This document shows, piece by piece, positions 44,360-53,362 of a DNA stretch of 64,000 bases (the first letter of the stretch is position 1; each line of letters opens with the position of its first letter). Source of the DNA: Planctomycetota bacterium (GTDB taxonomy: Bacteria > Planctomycetota > UBA1135 > GCA-002686595); NCBI GenBank assembly GCA_021413885.1, contig JAIOPM010000004.1:23895-87894 (forward strand), in the 5' to 3' direction. Position numbers and translations under genes: made by a program. The notes under the pieces are model-generated. The model saw only the letters and a list, made by a program, of their open reading frames with translations. It did no database searches and was not told the DNA's origin.

Positions 44360-45277
44360 TCAGCCGAACTGTACCGACCGGCGCGTCAGCGAGCCCGCCC
44401 AGAAGCCGGTGATCGGGAACGCGATCTTCGTTTCGTCGGCGGCGGCGCCGAGGGCGGCGAGCACCGGAACGAAGTGCTCGGTGGTCGGCAACGCGATCTC
44501 GACGCCGGGAGCCCGTCGCTCGAAGTCGACCAACGCGTCGACGTCGCGGCGCGTCAACGCGTCGGCGGCCCATGCGTCGAACTCCTCGGCCCACGCGGGC
44601 GTCGCGGGCTCGGGCCCGAAGTCGATGCGGCGCAGGTTGTGGGTGAGGAAACCGCTGCCGACGATCAACACGCCTTCATCGCGCAACGGCGTGAGCGTCT
44701 TGCCCAGCGCGAAGAGCTCCGGCCCCTCGAGGCTCGGCAACGACATCTGCAACACCGGCACGTCGACCTTCGGGTACATCGCGACCAACGGCACGTACGC
44801 GCCGTGATCGAGGCCGCGTTCGGACTCGACGACGTCGTGCTCCACCGCGCCCATGAGTTCCTTCACGCGCCGCGCGAGGTCGGGCGCTCCGGGCGCCGCG
44901 TACTGCTGCTCGTAGTACTTCTGCGGGAAGCCGTAGAAGTCGTACACGAGCGGCACGGCCCGCGTCGCGCCGAGCGTGATCGGTCGCTGCTCCCAGTGCG
45001 CCGACAACATCAAGATCGATTTGGGAGTCGGCAGCGCGCGACCCCAGCGCGCGAGCTCGTCGACCCAACTCTCGATGTCGAGCAACGGCGGCGCACCGTG
45101 CGCGATGAAGATCGTCGGCATGCGCTTCGGCATCGCGTCGGGCAGTACGTCGCTTCGGGGCGCGGTCTGCAAGCGCGGATGGAGCTCGGGCGGCGCCGCG
45201 ACTGCGGCGATGCCGGTCGCGAGAACGCCGAATGCGGTGCGGCGAGAGATCTCGTGCGGTCGAGGGGCGGCTTCCAT
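44360..45277 (-). CDS. Class III extradiol (4,5-DOPA dioxygenase-like) enzyme with Tat signal
   Basis: A 305-residue member of the LigB/YgiD group, which opens catechol rings with a bound metal. Candidate ligands and catalytic residues are H60 (IFIAHGAPP), H94 (LSAHWE), H158 (GLDHGAYVPL), H213 (GFLTHNLR) and H268 (TTEHFVPVLAALG). The N-terminal about 50 residues are extra compared with YgiD and hold a Tat signal (SRRTAFGVLATGIAAVAAPP), so the enzyme is probably exported folded with its metal. TAGGGT lies 9 nt before the ATG (45287-45292, minus). The last 21 codons have a decayed twin at 42641-42706. Confidence 0.88.
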   Translation of the reverse strand: MEAAPRPHEISRRTAFGVLATGIAAVAAPPELHPRLQTAPRSDVLPDAMPKRMPTIFIAHGAPPLLDIESWVDELARWGRALPTPKSILMLSAHWEQRPITLGATRAVPLVYDFYGFPQKYYEQQYAAPGAPDLARRVKELMGAVEHDVVESERGLDHGAYVPLVAMYPKVDVPVLQMSLPSLEGPELFALGKTLTPLRDEGVLIVGSGFLTHNLRRIDFGPEPATPAWAEEFDAWAADALTRRDVDALVDFERRAPGVEIALPTTEHFVPVLAALGAAADETKIAFPITGFWAGSLTRRSVQFG

Positions 45278-45321
45278 GGAAGCGCGACCCTAGGCGACTT
45301 CCCGCGATCGCTCACGGGGGC

Positions 45322-45339
45322 CGCGGAGAAATTTCCGCG
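45322..45339 (-). terminator. Weak hairpin after the coiled-coil gene
   Basis: CGCGGA (45322-45327) pairs with TCCGCG (45334-45339) across a 6-nt AT-rich loop, just after the stop of the coiled-coil gene at 45349. It could terminate that transcript before the dioxygenase gene, but the stem is short and has no T-tract. Confidence 0.3.
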
Positions 45340-45348
45340 CGACGAGGT

Positions 45349-46380
45349 TCAGCCCCGCGCGGGCTCTTCCGCGACCAGGTCCTGCGTGCACGACTGAAGC
45401 GTCGCTTCGAGCTCGCGGATCTTCGGGCGCAGCTCGGTCAGCGCCGTCAACGTCGCCGCGAGTTGTCCGTCGTGCTTCTCGCGTTCCGTGCGGCGCACTT
45501 CGAGTTGCCCGAGCGCGGCGTTCAACGCCTCGTCGAGTCGACGGTTGTCCTGTTGCGCGGTCGACAGAGCCGCGGCATTCGCGTCGCGCTCGGCGCGCAG
45601 CGCGCAGGACTCCTCGGAGAGCTGGTGCACGCGCGCGTCGCGTTCGACGACCGTCGCGTCGCGTTGCGCGAGCTGCGCGCGCGTCGCTTCGAGCTCGGCC
45701 TTCGTCGACTCGGCCCAGTGACGCGTGCCTTCGAGCGCGTGGTTGCGCTCCTGCAGCTCGGCCTGGAGCTGCGCGAGCTTCGCGAGGCCGTCCTTCTCGA
45801 CGGCGTCGCGCGCGACGCGGCTCTCCTCGAGCCAACGCTCGAGGCGTTCGATCTGCTGCGCGGCGTGTTCGCGCTCTTGGGCGGACTGAGCGACGAGCGC
45901 GTCCTTCTCGCGCTGGCGGTCGCCGAGGATCTCTTCGAGCTGACGGATGCGCTCGCGCAGTGCGACGACTTCGCCGCCGAGGCGTTCGACCTCGGCGAGG
46001 CGCCGTTCCGATTCGGCTTGGACGTTCGCGCGCGCTTCCTCGCTCGCGCGGTGCGCTTCGATCGCGACTTGGCGGTTCTCCTCCAACGCGCGGTGCGCGC
46101 GTTCGAGCACGCCGAGCGCCTCACGCAGCGTCGCGAGCTCGCGTTCCCGTTCCGCGAGTTCGCGTGTCACCGGCTCGAGCGTCTGCACGCGCGTCATCAA
46201 TTCGACGACGCGCGAGCTCTTCTGCCACGCCTCCGCCAATTGTTCGGTGCGACGACGCTCGAACTCGCGTTCGAGGTCCCACATCTCCGGATTCTCGGCG
46301 CGCGCGGTCGGACCGCGGCGTTGGGGGAGCGAGGCTTCCGGGGAGACGGACGATTCCGACGGAGACGATTCGTGATCCAT
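45349..46380 (-). CDS. Long coiled-coil protein
   Basis: A 343-residue, highly charged protein without signal peptide or membrane segment. From about residue 35 almost to the end it is continuous heptad-like helix: 'ERERELATLREALGVLERAHRALEE', 'LRERIRQLEEILGDRQREKDAL', 'QAELQERNHALEGTR'. The first 30 residues are serine/proline-rich and disordered. It lies 27 nt downstream of a second coiled-coil gene (46408) in the same direction; the two products may assemble together as a cytoskeletal or scaffolding element. No enzyme domain present. Confidence 0.75.
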   Translation of the reverse strand: MDHESSPSESSVSPEASLPQRRGPTARAENPEMWDLEREFERRRTEQLAEAWQKSSRVVELMTRVQTLEPVTRELAERERELATLREALGVLERAHRALEENRQVAIEAHRASEEARANVQAESERRLAEVERLGGEVVALRERIRQLEEILGDRQREKDALVAQSAQEREHAAQQIERLERWLEESRVARDAVEKDGLAKLAQLQAELQERNHALEGTRHWAESTKAELEATRAQLAQRDATVVERDARVHQLSEESCALRAERDANAAALSTAQQDNRRLDEALNAALGQLEVRRTEREKHDGQLAATLTALTELRPKIRELEATLQSCTQDLVAEEPARG

Positions 46381-46407
46381 GGCGTGCGCGCAGTTCCTGC
46401 GTGGGAC

Positions 46408-48588
46408 TCAGCGTTCGGAGACGTTGCCGTCGAAGCCGAAGTCGGGCTCGGTCGGCGCGATCGGGTCGTTCTGCGTGTGGTGGACGATGTCGAACTCTTC
46501 GCGCGCGGTCGGCAGGTCGATGTCGGCGCCGAAGAGTTGGATGCTGGCGAAGCGCTGGTCGGGATTCACCGGCGTCGGCACGCGCGGCAACGCGGCGGGC
46601 GGTTGGGCGAGCGTCGCCGCGACCGGCGTCGGAGCGACGTTCGCGGGCGCCGTCGCGTGCGCGACGGCGGGCGCTTCCCACGCGAGCTCGACCAGCGCCG
46701 TCAAGTCCGCGGCGAGCGCGTCTTGGCGAGCACGCAGGCTCTCCTCGATGCGGCGGCCGAGCGCTTCGAGGTCGGCGCGCAGACGGTTCGCCGATTCCTC
46801 GGCGTCGCGCACGAGCTTCTCCGCGTCCGGCTTCGACGCGCCGAGTTCGCGCACCGCCGCGAGCTCGCGGTCGAGGCGTTCGAGACCCAGATCGATCCGC
46901 GTGCCGAGCGCTTCGATGCCGACGCGCACCGCCGCGAGGTCGTCGCGCAACGTCGCCGTTTCCTCGCGCACGCGCTGTTCGAGGCCCGGCGCGATTCGGT
47001 CGATGCCGGCGACCAGTCCGTCGTGGGCGCGCTGCGTCGAGTCGCCGAGCGCCGTCAAGCCTTGTCGCAATGCGGCGTCGCCGCTCGCTCGCGCCGTTTC
47101 GATGCGCGCACGCAGCTCGGTCCAACGCGAGCTCTGCTTGGCCTCGAGCCCTTCGAGTTCCTTCTCGACGCGCAGCGTGAGGTCGGTCATTTCGCCGCGC
47201 AGGTCGACACGAGCCTCGGCCACCGCGCGCGCGGTCGTGCGTTGCTCTGTCGCCAAGGCGTGCGTCGCGTCGCGCAGGACGTGCTCCAAGCGCGGCGCGA
47301 CCGCCGCGACTTCGACGGCGAGTTCCTGACGCGAACGCTGCACCATCTCGGTGATCGAGTTCATCCCGTCCCGCAGCGACTGAGCGCTCTGAGCCGCCTC
47401 GGCTTCGATGCGCGCGGCGAGTTCCTGCAGCGCGCGGCCGTGTTCGCCGTCGAGTTTCTCGAGTCGTTGGCTCAACACCTCGCGCACGTCGCGCACTTGC
47501 ACTTCGAGCGTCTGCCCTTGGACCTCGAGGCGCGCCTCGAGGGTTCCGCGCAGCAGCTCGGCGCCGGCGATCGAATCCTGCGACGCGCGTTGCACGGCTT
47601 TCAGCGTCGTCGCCGAGCTGTCGTTCAGCGCCGCGCGTTGGAGCACGAGCTCCTCCGCGAGCTGCGTCAACGCGTCGAGCGCGCGATCGATGCGTCCGCG
47701 ATTCTCGACCGACGCGGTGGCGAGCGTCTCGAGCGACTTCTGCAGCCGCAATTGGTTCGCGGTGAGTTGTTCGTCGACGTGCTCGCCGAGTTCCTCGACG
47801 CGTGCGACCACCGACTGCTGGGTCTTCGTCACCGACTCCATCGCGAGGACGAGCTCCGTGCGCAACGCGCGGAAGCGTTCCTGCATCGCGAGGTCGACGC
47901 GCTTCGCGAGTTGGTCCTGGCTCGCGGCGAGATGGAACATCGACGTTTGGATCTCGGGGTTCGCCGCGAGCTTGGTGAGCTCGTCGAGTCGGCGTTGCAC
48001 GAGCACCAACTCGCCGTACACCGAACCGGTCGCGTGCGAGCTCTCGCCGACGAGCTTGCGCAGCGCCTGCCCGCCATGCGCGACGTCGTCGATGCGCGCG
48101 GACTCCGAGCGCACCGCGGCTTCGAGCGCGACCAACATGCGGCGCACGCGACCGATCCCGTAGAGCAACGCGCCGCCGAGCGCGAACGCCGCGCCGACGA
48201 CGTGCGGGTTGCCGAGCCGCGCGATCACTTGCGCGATAGACGGCGCGACGTGCGGCGTGGCGACGATCGCGACGCCGCCGCAGACACCGAGGATTCCGGC
48301 GAGACCGTACAGGCGATCGAGCACGCCGGACTTGACGGCGACGTTGGTCTCGACGGGGACCCGAACGTTCGCTTCCGGCGCGCGCGTCGGCGCGACGACG
48401 ACCGGCGGGGCGATGACCGGGAGAGCGGCGACCGGCGCGACCACGGGCTCGACCGGAGTCGCAACGGTCGCGACCGGGGGAACTTCGCTCGTCGGCGCCG
48501 CGTTCGTCGCGGCTTGGGCGCTCGGGGCGACCGACGGGGTTTGGTCCGTGGTGAGTGTGCTCGGTTCTCGTTCGTCCTGCGGAGACAT
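46408..48588 (-). CDS. Membrane-anchored coiled-coil protein with disordered N-terminus
   Basis: A 726-residue protein. The first 85 residues are low-complexity Ala/Pro/Val/Thr. Two membrane helices follow (about 93-115 and 130-146). Residues 150-640 are long coiled-coil with repeated 'RIDRALDALTQLAEEL', 'RLEKLDGEHGRALQELAARIEAE' and 'RIDLGLERLDRELAAVREL' units, in the style of apolipoprotein-like or methyl-accepting helical rods but without the signalling hairpin. The C-terminus is again Pro/Ala-rich, then acidic (REEFDIVHH, EPDFGFDG). AGAGG lies 4 nt before the ATG. Probably a structural or membrane-organising protein. Confidence 0.75.
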   Translation of the reverse strand: MSPQDEREPSTLTTDQTPSVAPSAQAATNAAPTSEVPPVATVATPVEPVVAPVAALPVIAPPVVVAPTRAPEANVRVPVETNVAVKSGVLDRLYGLAGILGVCGGVAIVATPHVAPSIAQVIARLGNPHVVGAAFALGGALLYGIGRVRRMLVALEAAVRSESARIDDVAHGGQALRKLVGESSHATGSVYGELVLVQRRLDELTKLAANPEIQTSMFHLAASQDQLAKRVDLAMQERFRALRTELVLAMESVTKTQQSVVARVEELGEHVDEQLTANQLRLQKSLETLATASVENRGRIDRALDALTQLAEELVLQRAALNDSSATTLKAVQRASQDSIAGAELLRGTLEARLEVQGQTLEVQVRDVREVLSQRLEKLDGEHGRALQELAARIEAEAAQSAQSLRDGMNSITEMVQRSRQELAVEVAAVAPRLEHVLRDATHALATEQRTTARAVAEARVDLRGEMTDLTLRVEKELEGLEAKQSSRWTELRARIETARASGDAALRQGLTALGDSTQRAHDGLVAGIDRIAPGLEQRVREETATLRDDLAAVRVGIEALGTRIDLGLERLDRELAAVRELGASKPDAEKLVRDAEESANRLRADLEALGRRIEESLRARQDALAADLTALVELAWEAPAVAHATAPANVAPTPVAATLAQPPAALPRVPTPVNPDQRFASIQLFGADIDLPTAREEFDIVHHTQNDPIAPTEPDFGFDGNVSER

Positions 48589-48844
48589 TCGTACCTCTGA
48601 GGCCGCGCGCGACGCGCGCTCGTTCGGTTGAGCTGGGGCGGAGTCGCCGACTGCGCTTCTCTCGCAGTCGTTCGACGAGCCGCTGATCGGGAGTCCAAAC
48701 GTTCGACCTTGAGGGGATCCCCGTCGGACGGACGTTCGTTCCGACTCCGCTCGACGAGCGCTCGCCGGGGCGCCGAAGACGTTGCTTGGCTGCGACGTCG
48801 AAGCGTCGCCGACCGCCCGGCGGCCCGAGTTCAGCCCTTCCGAC
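48589..48844. other. Intergenic region with small hairpins
   Basis: 256 bases between the PVC dehydrogenase stop and the coiled-coil gene. CGACTGCG (48648-48655) and CGCAGTCG (48663-48670) form an 8-bp hairpin, and GGGGATCCCC is palindromic further right. No gene was recognised; the first hairpin could serve as a terminator on the minus strand but has no T-run. Confidence 0.4.
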
Positions 48845-51800
48845 TCAGTCCGCGATCGGCGTCAGCCGCACGGTGCGGAACTCGATCTCCGAGCCTTCCG
48901 ACTGCAAGCAGATCGGCCCGGCGACTTCGGCGCACCAGTGCGCCACGTTCTGCACGAGGCCGTTGACCTCGAGCGAGAGCTCACCCTCGCGCAACGTGAT
49001 GCGATAACGATTCCACTCGCCGATCGGCTTCTCGTTGCACGGGAACTCCTTGGTCGTGTGGCGACCTTCGGTGCGTTCCTTCGCGGCCTGCATCGGGAAC
49101 TCGTCGATGTTCCAGATGTCGCCGGCGTTGCGGTGCATCAGCTGCGCCTCGATGCTCTTCGGCCACACCTTGTCGGCGCCTTGCATGCGCATCAGCACGC
49201 CGGAGTTGCCCGGCGGAAGACCTGGGACGAAACGCCACTCGACCTCGAGGACGAAGTTCGTGTACGCCGCTTCGGTGCGCAGGTAGCCGATCGGATTGCC
49301 CTTGCAGTGCAAGACGCCGTTCTCGATCGACCACACGTCCTCCATGCGCGCGTTCGGAGCGTCGAGGTAGAAGGTCCAGCCCTTCAAACTCTTGCCGTCG
49401 AAGAGCTCGATCGGCGCGCCGAGTTTCGGCGGTGCGGTCGGATCGTGGAGGAGGAACGCGGCGAGGTCGGCGAGCTCTTCCGTCGAGAGCCCGAGCGCGA
49501 CGTTGTCCGGCATCACCGACGTCGTCTGACGCACGGCCTCCTCGACTTCGCTCTCGGGGAAGACGACGCGTTGGCCCGTCGTGTCCTTGAGCACGACCGT
49601 GCCCGTGCCGCTCGCGCCCGCCGCGAGATCGCCGGCTTGGAGGAAGCCGGTGTGCACGAGTCCGTCGCGCGTCTCGACGATCCACGCTTGGTAGCCGAAC
49701 TCGATCGCCTTGTTCGGATGGAGGACGTGGTCGAGCAGATCGGCTTTCGCGTACTTCGCGCGGATCGACGTCAGGTCGGGCCCGACTTCGGCGCCGCGGC
49801 CGCGCACGACGTGGCAGGTCGAGCAGCTCGCCTTCGTGCCGAAGAAGACGCCTTCGCCGCGGCGCCGATCGCCGACGGCGGCGAGCGCGCCTTCGAGGCT
49901 CGGACCGACTTTGCGCGCGGTGTCGAGCGGCGGGAAATGCCCGACCGCCAACGCGCGCACCGCGGGATCCGGATGGAGTTGCACGGTGTCGCCGATCGCA
50001 TCGCGGGTCGCTTCGCTGAGACGACCTTGCGCGGCGAAGTGGATCAGCGCGAGCGCGCCGTCGCGCGTCTTCACCAGCTCGAGCGCCGCGCTCTTGCGGT
50101 CCGCTTCGCCCGCGTTCGCGTCGACGACCTTCACGAGCGCCGCGGCGTACGGACGATCGTCGGCGGGCGCGTCGATCCAGACCTGGAACTCGACCGAAGT
50201 CAGCGTGCCCGCTTGCCGCGCGCCGCCGTCGTCGGGCCCGAAGCGACCGACGAGACGCGTGAAGCCCTCCTTCGGGACGCGGAAGACGATCTCGGAGTTC
50301 GCGTGCGTGCCGATGCCGTGCGCGAACGTCGCGCCGTCGACCGCGAGCGCGCCGCCGTTGCAGTTCTTGTCGACTTGGACCGAGCCCCAACCCGCGTTCG
50401 CCTCGACCCACGCTTCGCGCGCGAGGTCGACTTCGCCGACGGCGCCGACGAGCTTCGGCTCGATCCAATTCGCCCAGTCGTAACCGTTGCCGTTGCCGCC
50501 GTCGGTGACGACGAGGAAGACGTTGCGCGCGCCGGCGATGTCGACGTCGAGGTCGCGCGCGCCACTCTTCACGACGCCGCTCGACCACGCGAGCTTCGCG
50601 TTCTTGCGATCGGAGTTGCCGAGCTCGTCGCCCAGCCCGTACGCGCTCCAGTCGTTCGTGTCGCGGAACTTCACCCACCACGCGGCGTACGAGCGCAAGT
50701 CCTCGGGCCCCGCGAGCGCGACGTCGAGCATCGCTTCGGCCGCGCGGCGCTCGCCGACGAACGCGACGCCGTCGAGGGCGCGGCGCCGGAGCTCGAGCGA
50801 CGCATCCGAACGCGCGACCGCGAGCAACGCGTCCAACGCCGCCGGCGGATGCAGACGCCAGGCGAACGCGAACGACTGCTCCGACCAACGCGGGTTGCGC
50901 GCGGACCGCGCGGCCAATTCGGCGTAGAGCTCCGCCTCGTGATCGCTCGCGGCGATTCCGAGCGCCTCCAGCTCGAAACGATCGGACGTGTCGGCGAGTT
51001 CGGCGAGGCGCACGACGAGTTCTTTCCTCTCGGCCCACGGCACGTCGCGGATCGCGATCGCCGTTTCCGCGCGCACCGCCGGCGAGCGATCGTTCGCGGT
51101 GAGACGCACCGGCCCGAGCAAATCGCGCTTCGCCGCGCGCAGCGCGCGCAACGCCGCGATGCGCAGGTTCACGTCGCGATCGGTCAACGCGGTCTGCACC
51201 GTCGTGACGCCGCGGTCGAGCCGCGCGAGCAGGAACAGCGCGCGAGCCCGTAACCGCGGATCGGCGTTCGCCGCCAACGCTTGCAACGCCGCGAGCGCTC
51301 GGTCACCGCGCGCCGCGAGCTTGGTCCACGCCTGCCAACGCACGTCGACCGCCGGACTGCATAGGCCCGCGATCTCCTGCTCGAGGCTCTTGAGCGGATT
51401 GCGCGTGAGCCCGGTGCGCTGCGCCGTCGACGCGACGCGCAGGATGCGGCCGTAACCCTTCTGATCCGCCATGCCGTGCCCGCCGACGCCGGGATCGAAC
51501 CAATCGGCGACGTACGCCGCTCCGTCGGTGCCGAGCGCGACGTCGCTCGGACGGAAGAGGTGCGCTTCGTCGTCGTGGCCCGCGCCGAAGCGCGAACGGA
51601 TCAGGAAGCGCTTCTCGAGCTCGAAGCCCGCGCCCTTGCGTTTCGGCAGGTGCGCGTAGACGACGTTCGCTCCCGCGTCGGCGTTGAGCACCGCGCCGTC
51701 GAGTTCCGCGCCGAGCGCATCGCCTTCGTTGACGACGACGCCGGTCGGACCGCCCGCGCCGTTGATCGTGCCCATCGGCACGACGCCGGGGTCGTCTTGG

Positions 51801-52786
51801 TGCCAGTGCGCGGTGAGCACGCTTTGGCCCGGCCGTTTGTCCGCCGACCAGAAACGCGAACCATCGGCCGCGAAGTAGCCGTGGTTCCCGCCCTCCATGC
51901 ACCACAACGTGCGGCAACCTTGCGAGCCGTCGTCGTCGTTGTCGCTCTGGAACATGTTCCCGAACGAGTCGAGCGCGACCTCGTAGTTGTTGCGGAAGTT
52001 GTGGGCGAGCACCGCGAGGTTCTTGCCGTCGGGATCGATCGAAAGGACGAGTCCGCCGGTCCACACGCGGCCGTCGTCGCTCTTCATCCGCGGACGGTTG
52101 TCGGCGAGCGTCGGTCCGCCGTCGTTGTAGATCGAGCCCGCGCGCAACGTCCAACCGCTCTTGTCGGTGACGATGTGCGGCCCCGCGTTGCCGGTGTTGA
52201 ACCACAGACGTCCGTCGGGTCCGCCGACGAACGAGTGCAGACCGTGGTCGTGATCGCGGCCGCCGAAACCGGTGAGGAGAATCTCCTTCTTCTCCGGCAC
52301 GTCGTCGCCGTTCGCATCGGTGTAGACGATCGCGTTCGGCGAACAGGAGACGATCACGCGCTCGCCGAGCACCGCGATCCCGAGCGGCGCGACGAGATCG
52401 ACGTCCTCGATGAAGACCTTCGACGAATCGCACACGCCGTCGCCGTTCGTGTCCTCGAGGATCACGACGCGATCGCCTTTCGGGAACTCGAGGCCGGGGT
52501 TGCGCCCGTTCCACTTGCGATAGTTGACCGCCTCGGTGACCCACAAGCGTCCGCGCGCGTCGACGTCGATCGCAGTCGGGTTGTAGAGCGACGGCGATTC
52601 GGCCCAGAGCGTCACCGCGAGTCCGTCGGCGACTTCGAAGCGCTCGCCGAGGTCGAGCGGCACTTGCGTCGGCGACTTCGAAGCCGAGGGGTGCGCAGCG
52701 GCTCCGACGGCCGCGGAGTTCGCGGTCTCCGATCCCGATCGACAACCGAGCGACACGAGCAGCGCGACGACTCCGAGGTGCTTCAT
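48845..52786 (-). CDS. PVC-type dehydrogenase / HEAT / NPCBM / cytochrome c / DUF1080 multidomain lipoprotein
   Basis: A 1313-residue exported protein. The ATG at 52786 gives a lipoprotein signal (MKHLGVVALLVSLGC, C15), and TACGCT lies 7 nt upstream. Domains in order: six-bladed PVC-type sugar-dehydrogenase-like propeller (about 50-450, with 'EDTNGDGVCDSS' and 'QSDNDDDGSQG'); HEAT repeats (about 470-695); NPCBM carbohydrate-binding module (about 730-870); c-type heme domain with C988-S-T-C991-H992 and 'NKAIEFGYQAW'; DUF1080 concanavalin-like hydrolase domain (about 1118-1313, 'ELFDGKSLKGWTF', 'GNSGVLMR'). It probably binds and oxidises or cleaves glycans at the cell surface and passes electrons to the heme. 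Confidence 0.9.
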   Translation of the reverse strand: MKHLGVVALLVSLGCRSGSETANSAAVGAAAHPSASKSPTQVPLDLGERFEVADGLAVTLWAESPSLYNPTAIDVDARGRLWVTEAVNYRKWNGRNPGLEFPKGDRVVILEDTNGDGVCDSSKVFIEDVDLVAPLGIAVLGERVIVSCSPNAIVYTDANGDDVPEKKEILLTGFGGRDHDHGLHSFVGGPDGRLWFNTGNAGPHIVTDKSGWTLRAGSIYNDGGPTLADNRPRMKSDDGRVWTGGLVLSIDPDGKNLAVLAHNFRNNYEVALDSFGNMFQSDNDDDGSQGCRTLWCMEGGNHGYFAADGSRFWSADKRPGQSVLTAHWHQDDPGVVPMGTINGAGGPTGVVVNEGDALGAELDGAVLNADAGANVVYAHLPKRKGAGFELEKRFLIRSRFGAGHDDEAHLFRPSDVALGTDGAAYVADWFDPGVGGHGMADQKGYGRILRVASTAQRTGLTRNPLKSLEQEIAGLCSPAVDVRWQAWTKLAARGDRALAALQALAANADPRLRARALFLLARLDRGVTTVQTALTDRDVNLRIAALRALRAAKRDLLGPVRLTANDRSPAVRAETAIAIRDVPWAERKELVVRLAELADTSDRFELEALGIAASDHEAELYAELAARSARNPRWSEQSFAFAWRLHPPAALDALLAVARSDASLELRRRALDGVAFVGERRAAEAMLDVALAGPEDLRSYAAWWVKFRDTNDWSAYGLGDELGNSDRKNAKLAWSSGVVKSGARDLDVDIAGARNVFLVVTDGGNGNGYDWANWIEPKLVGAVGEVDLAREAWVEANAGWGSVQVDKNCNGGALAVDGATFAHGIGTHANSEIVFRVPKEGFTRLVGRFGPDDGGARQAGTLTSVEFQVWIDAPADDRPYAAALVKVVDANAGEADRKSAALELVKTRDGALALIHFAAQGRLSEATRDAIGDTVQLHPDPAVRALAVGHFPPLDTARKVGPSLEGALAAVGDRRRGEGVFFGTKASCSTCHVVRGRGAEVGPDLTSIRAKYAKADLLDHVLHPNKAIEFGYQAWIVETRDGLVHTGFLQAGDLAAGASGTGTVVLKDTTGQRVVFPESEVEEAVRQTTSVMPDNVALGLSTEELADLAAFLLHDPTAPPKLGAPIELFDGKSLKGWTFYLDAPNARMEDVWSIENGVLHCKGNPIGYLRTEAAYTNFVLEVEWRFVPGLPPGNSGVLMRMQGADKVWPKSIEAQLMHRNAGDIWNIDEFPMQAAKERTEGRHTTKEFPCNEKPIGEWNRYRITLREGELSLEVNGLVQNVAHWCAEVAGPICLQSEGSEIEFRTVRLTPIAD

Positions 52787-52863
52787 GGCGAGGAGCGTAT
52801 CGAGCGACCTGCTCCCGTGCATCTCGCTCTTCCGAGCGAAGCGCTAGACTCCGCGCACTCGCC

Positions 52864-53346
52864 GTGAAACGAACGAAATCCTGGTTGGCGATCGCGCTGG
52901 TCGTCGCGGTCGCGCTCGCGAAGTGGCTGCTCGGCGGCGAGGACGCAAGTTCGCGCGGCGACGTCGCGAAGACGGCAGCACGCGGTTCGACGGCGACGGC
53001 CACGGAACTCGCGCGGAGCGCCGACGCGCTCTACACCGCGATCCGCGACCACCGTTCGAGCGAATGGGTCGAAGGCTCCGCGCGCGTCGTCAAGAATCTG
53101 CCCGACGACAAGGACGGCGATCGGCATCAGCGCTTCCTCGCCGAACTCGACGACGGCTCGAGCTTGCTCTTTGCCCACAATATCGACGTCGCGCCGCGCG
53201 CGCCGGTCGAGAAGGGCGACGTGATTCGCTTCCGCGGTCGCTACGAATGGAACGACAAGGGCGGCGTCGTGCACTGGACGCATCACGACGACCGCGATCC
53301 GGCGCGCGGCGGTTGGTTGCGGCTCGGCGACGACGTCTTCGAGTGA
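52864..53346 (+). CDS. DUF3465 domain protein
   Basis: A 160-residue exported protein starting at GTG, with a hydrophobic N-terminus (SWLAIALVVAVALAKWLLGG). The mature part matches the DUF3465 pattern strongly: SARVVKNLPDDKDGDRHQRF, LLFAHNIDVAPRAPVEKGD, RFRGRYEWNDKGGVVHWTHH. The family has an OB-like fold and no established function. TAGACT lies 13 nt before the start. It is convergent with the gene at 53363 and not obviously linked to its neighbours. Confidence 0.85.
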   Translation: MKRTKSWLAIALVVAVALAKWLLGGEDASSRGDVAKTAARGSTATATELARSADALYTAIRDHRSSEWVEGSARVVKNLPDDKDGDRHQRFLAELDDGSSLLFAHNIDVAPRAPVEKGDVIRFRGRYEWNDKGGVVHWTHHDDRDPARGGWLRLGDDVFE

Positions 53347-53362
53347 GGCGCGAGCGCGGAGC

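Noticed and set aside
48713..48722. GGGGATCCCC palindrome as a regulatory site
   Set aside because: A single 10-bp GC-rich palindrome with no promoter around it; not distinguishable from chance.
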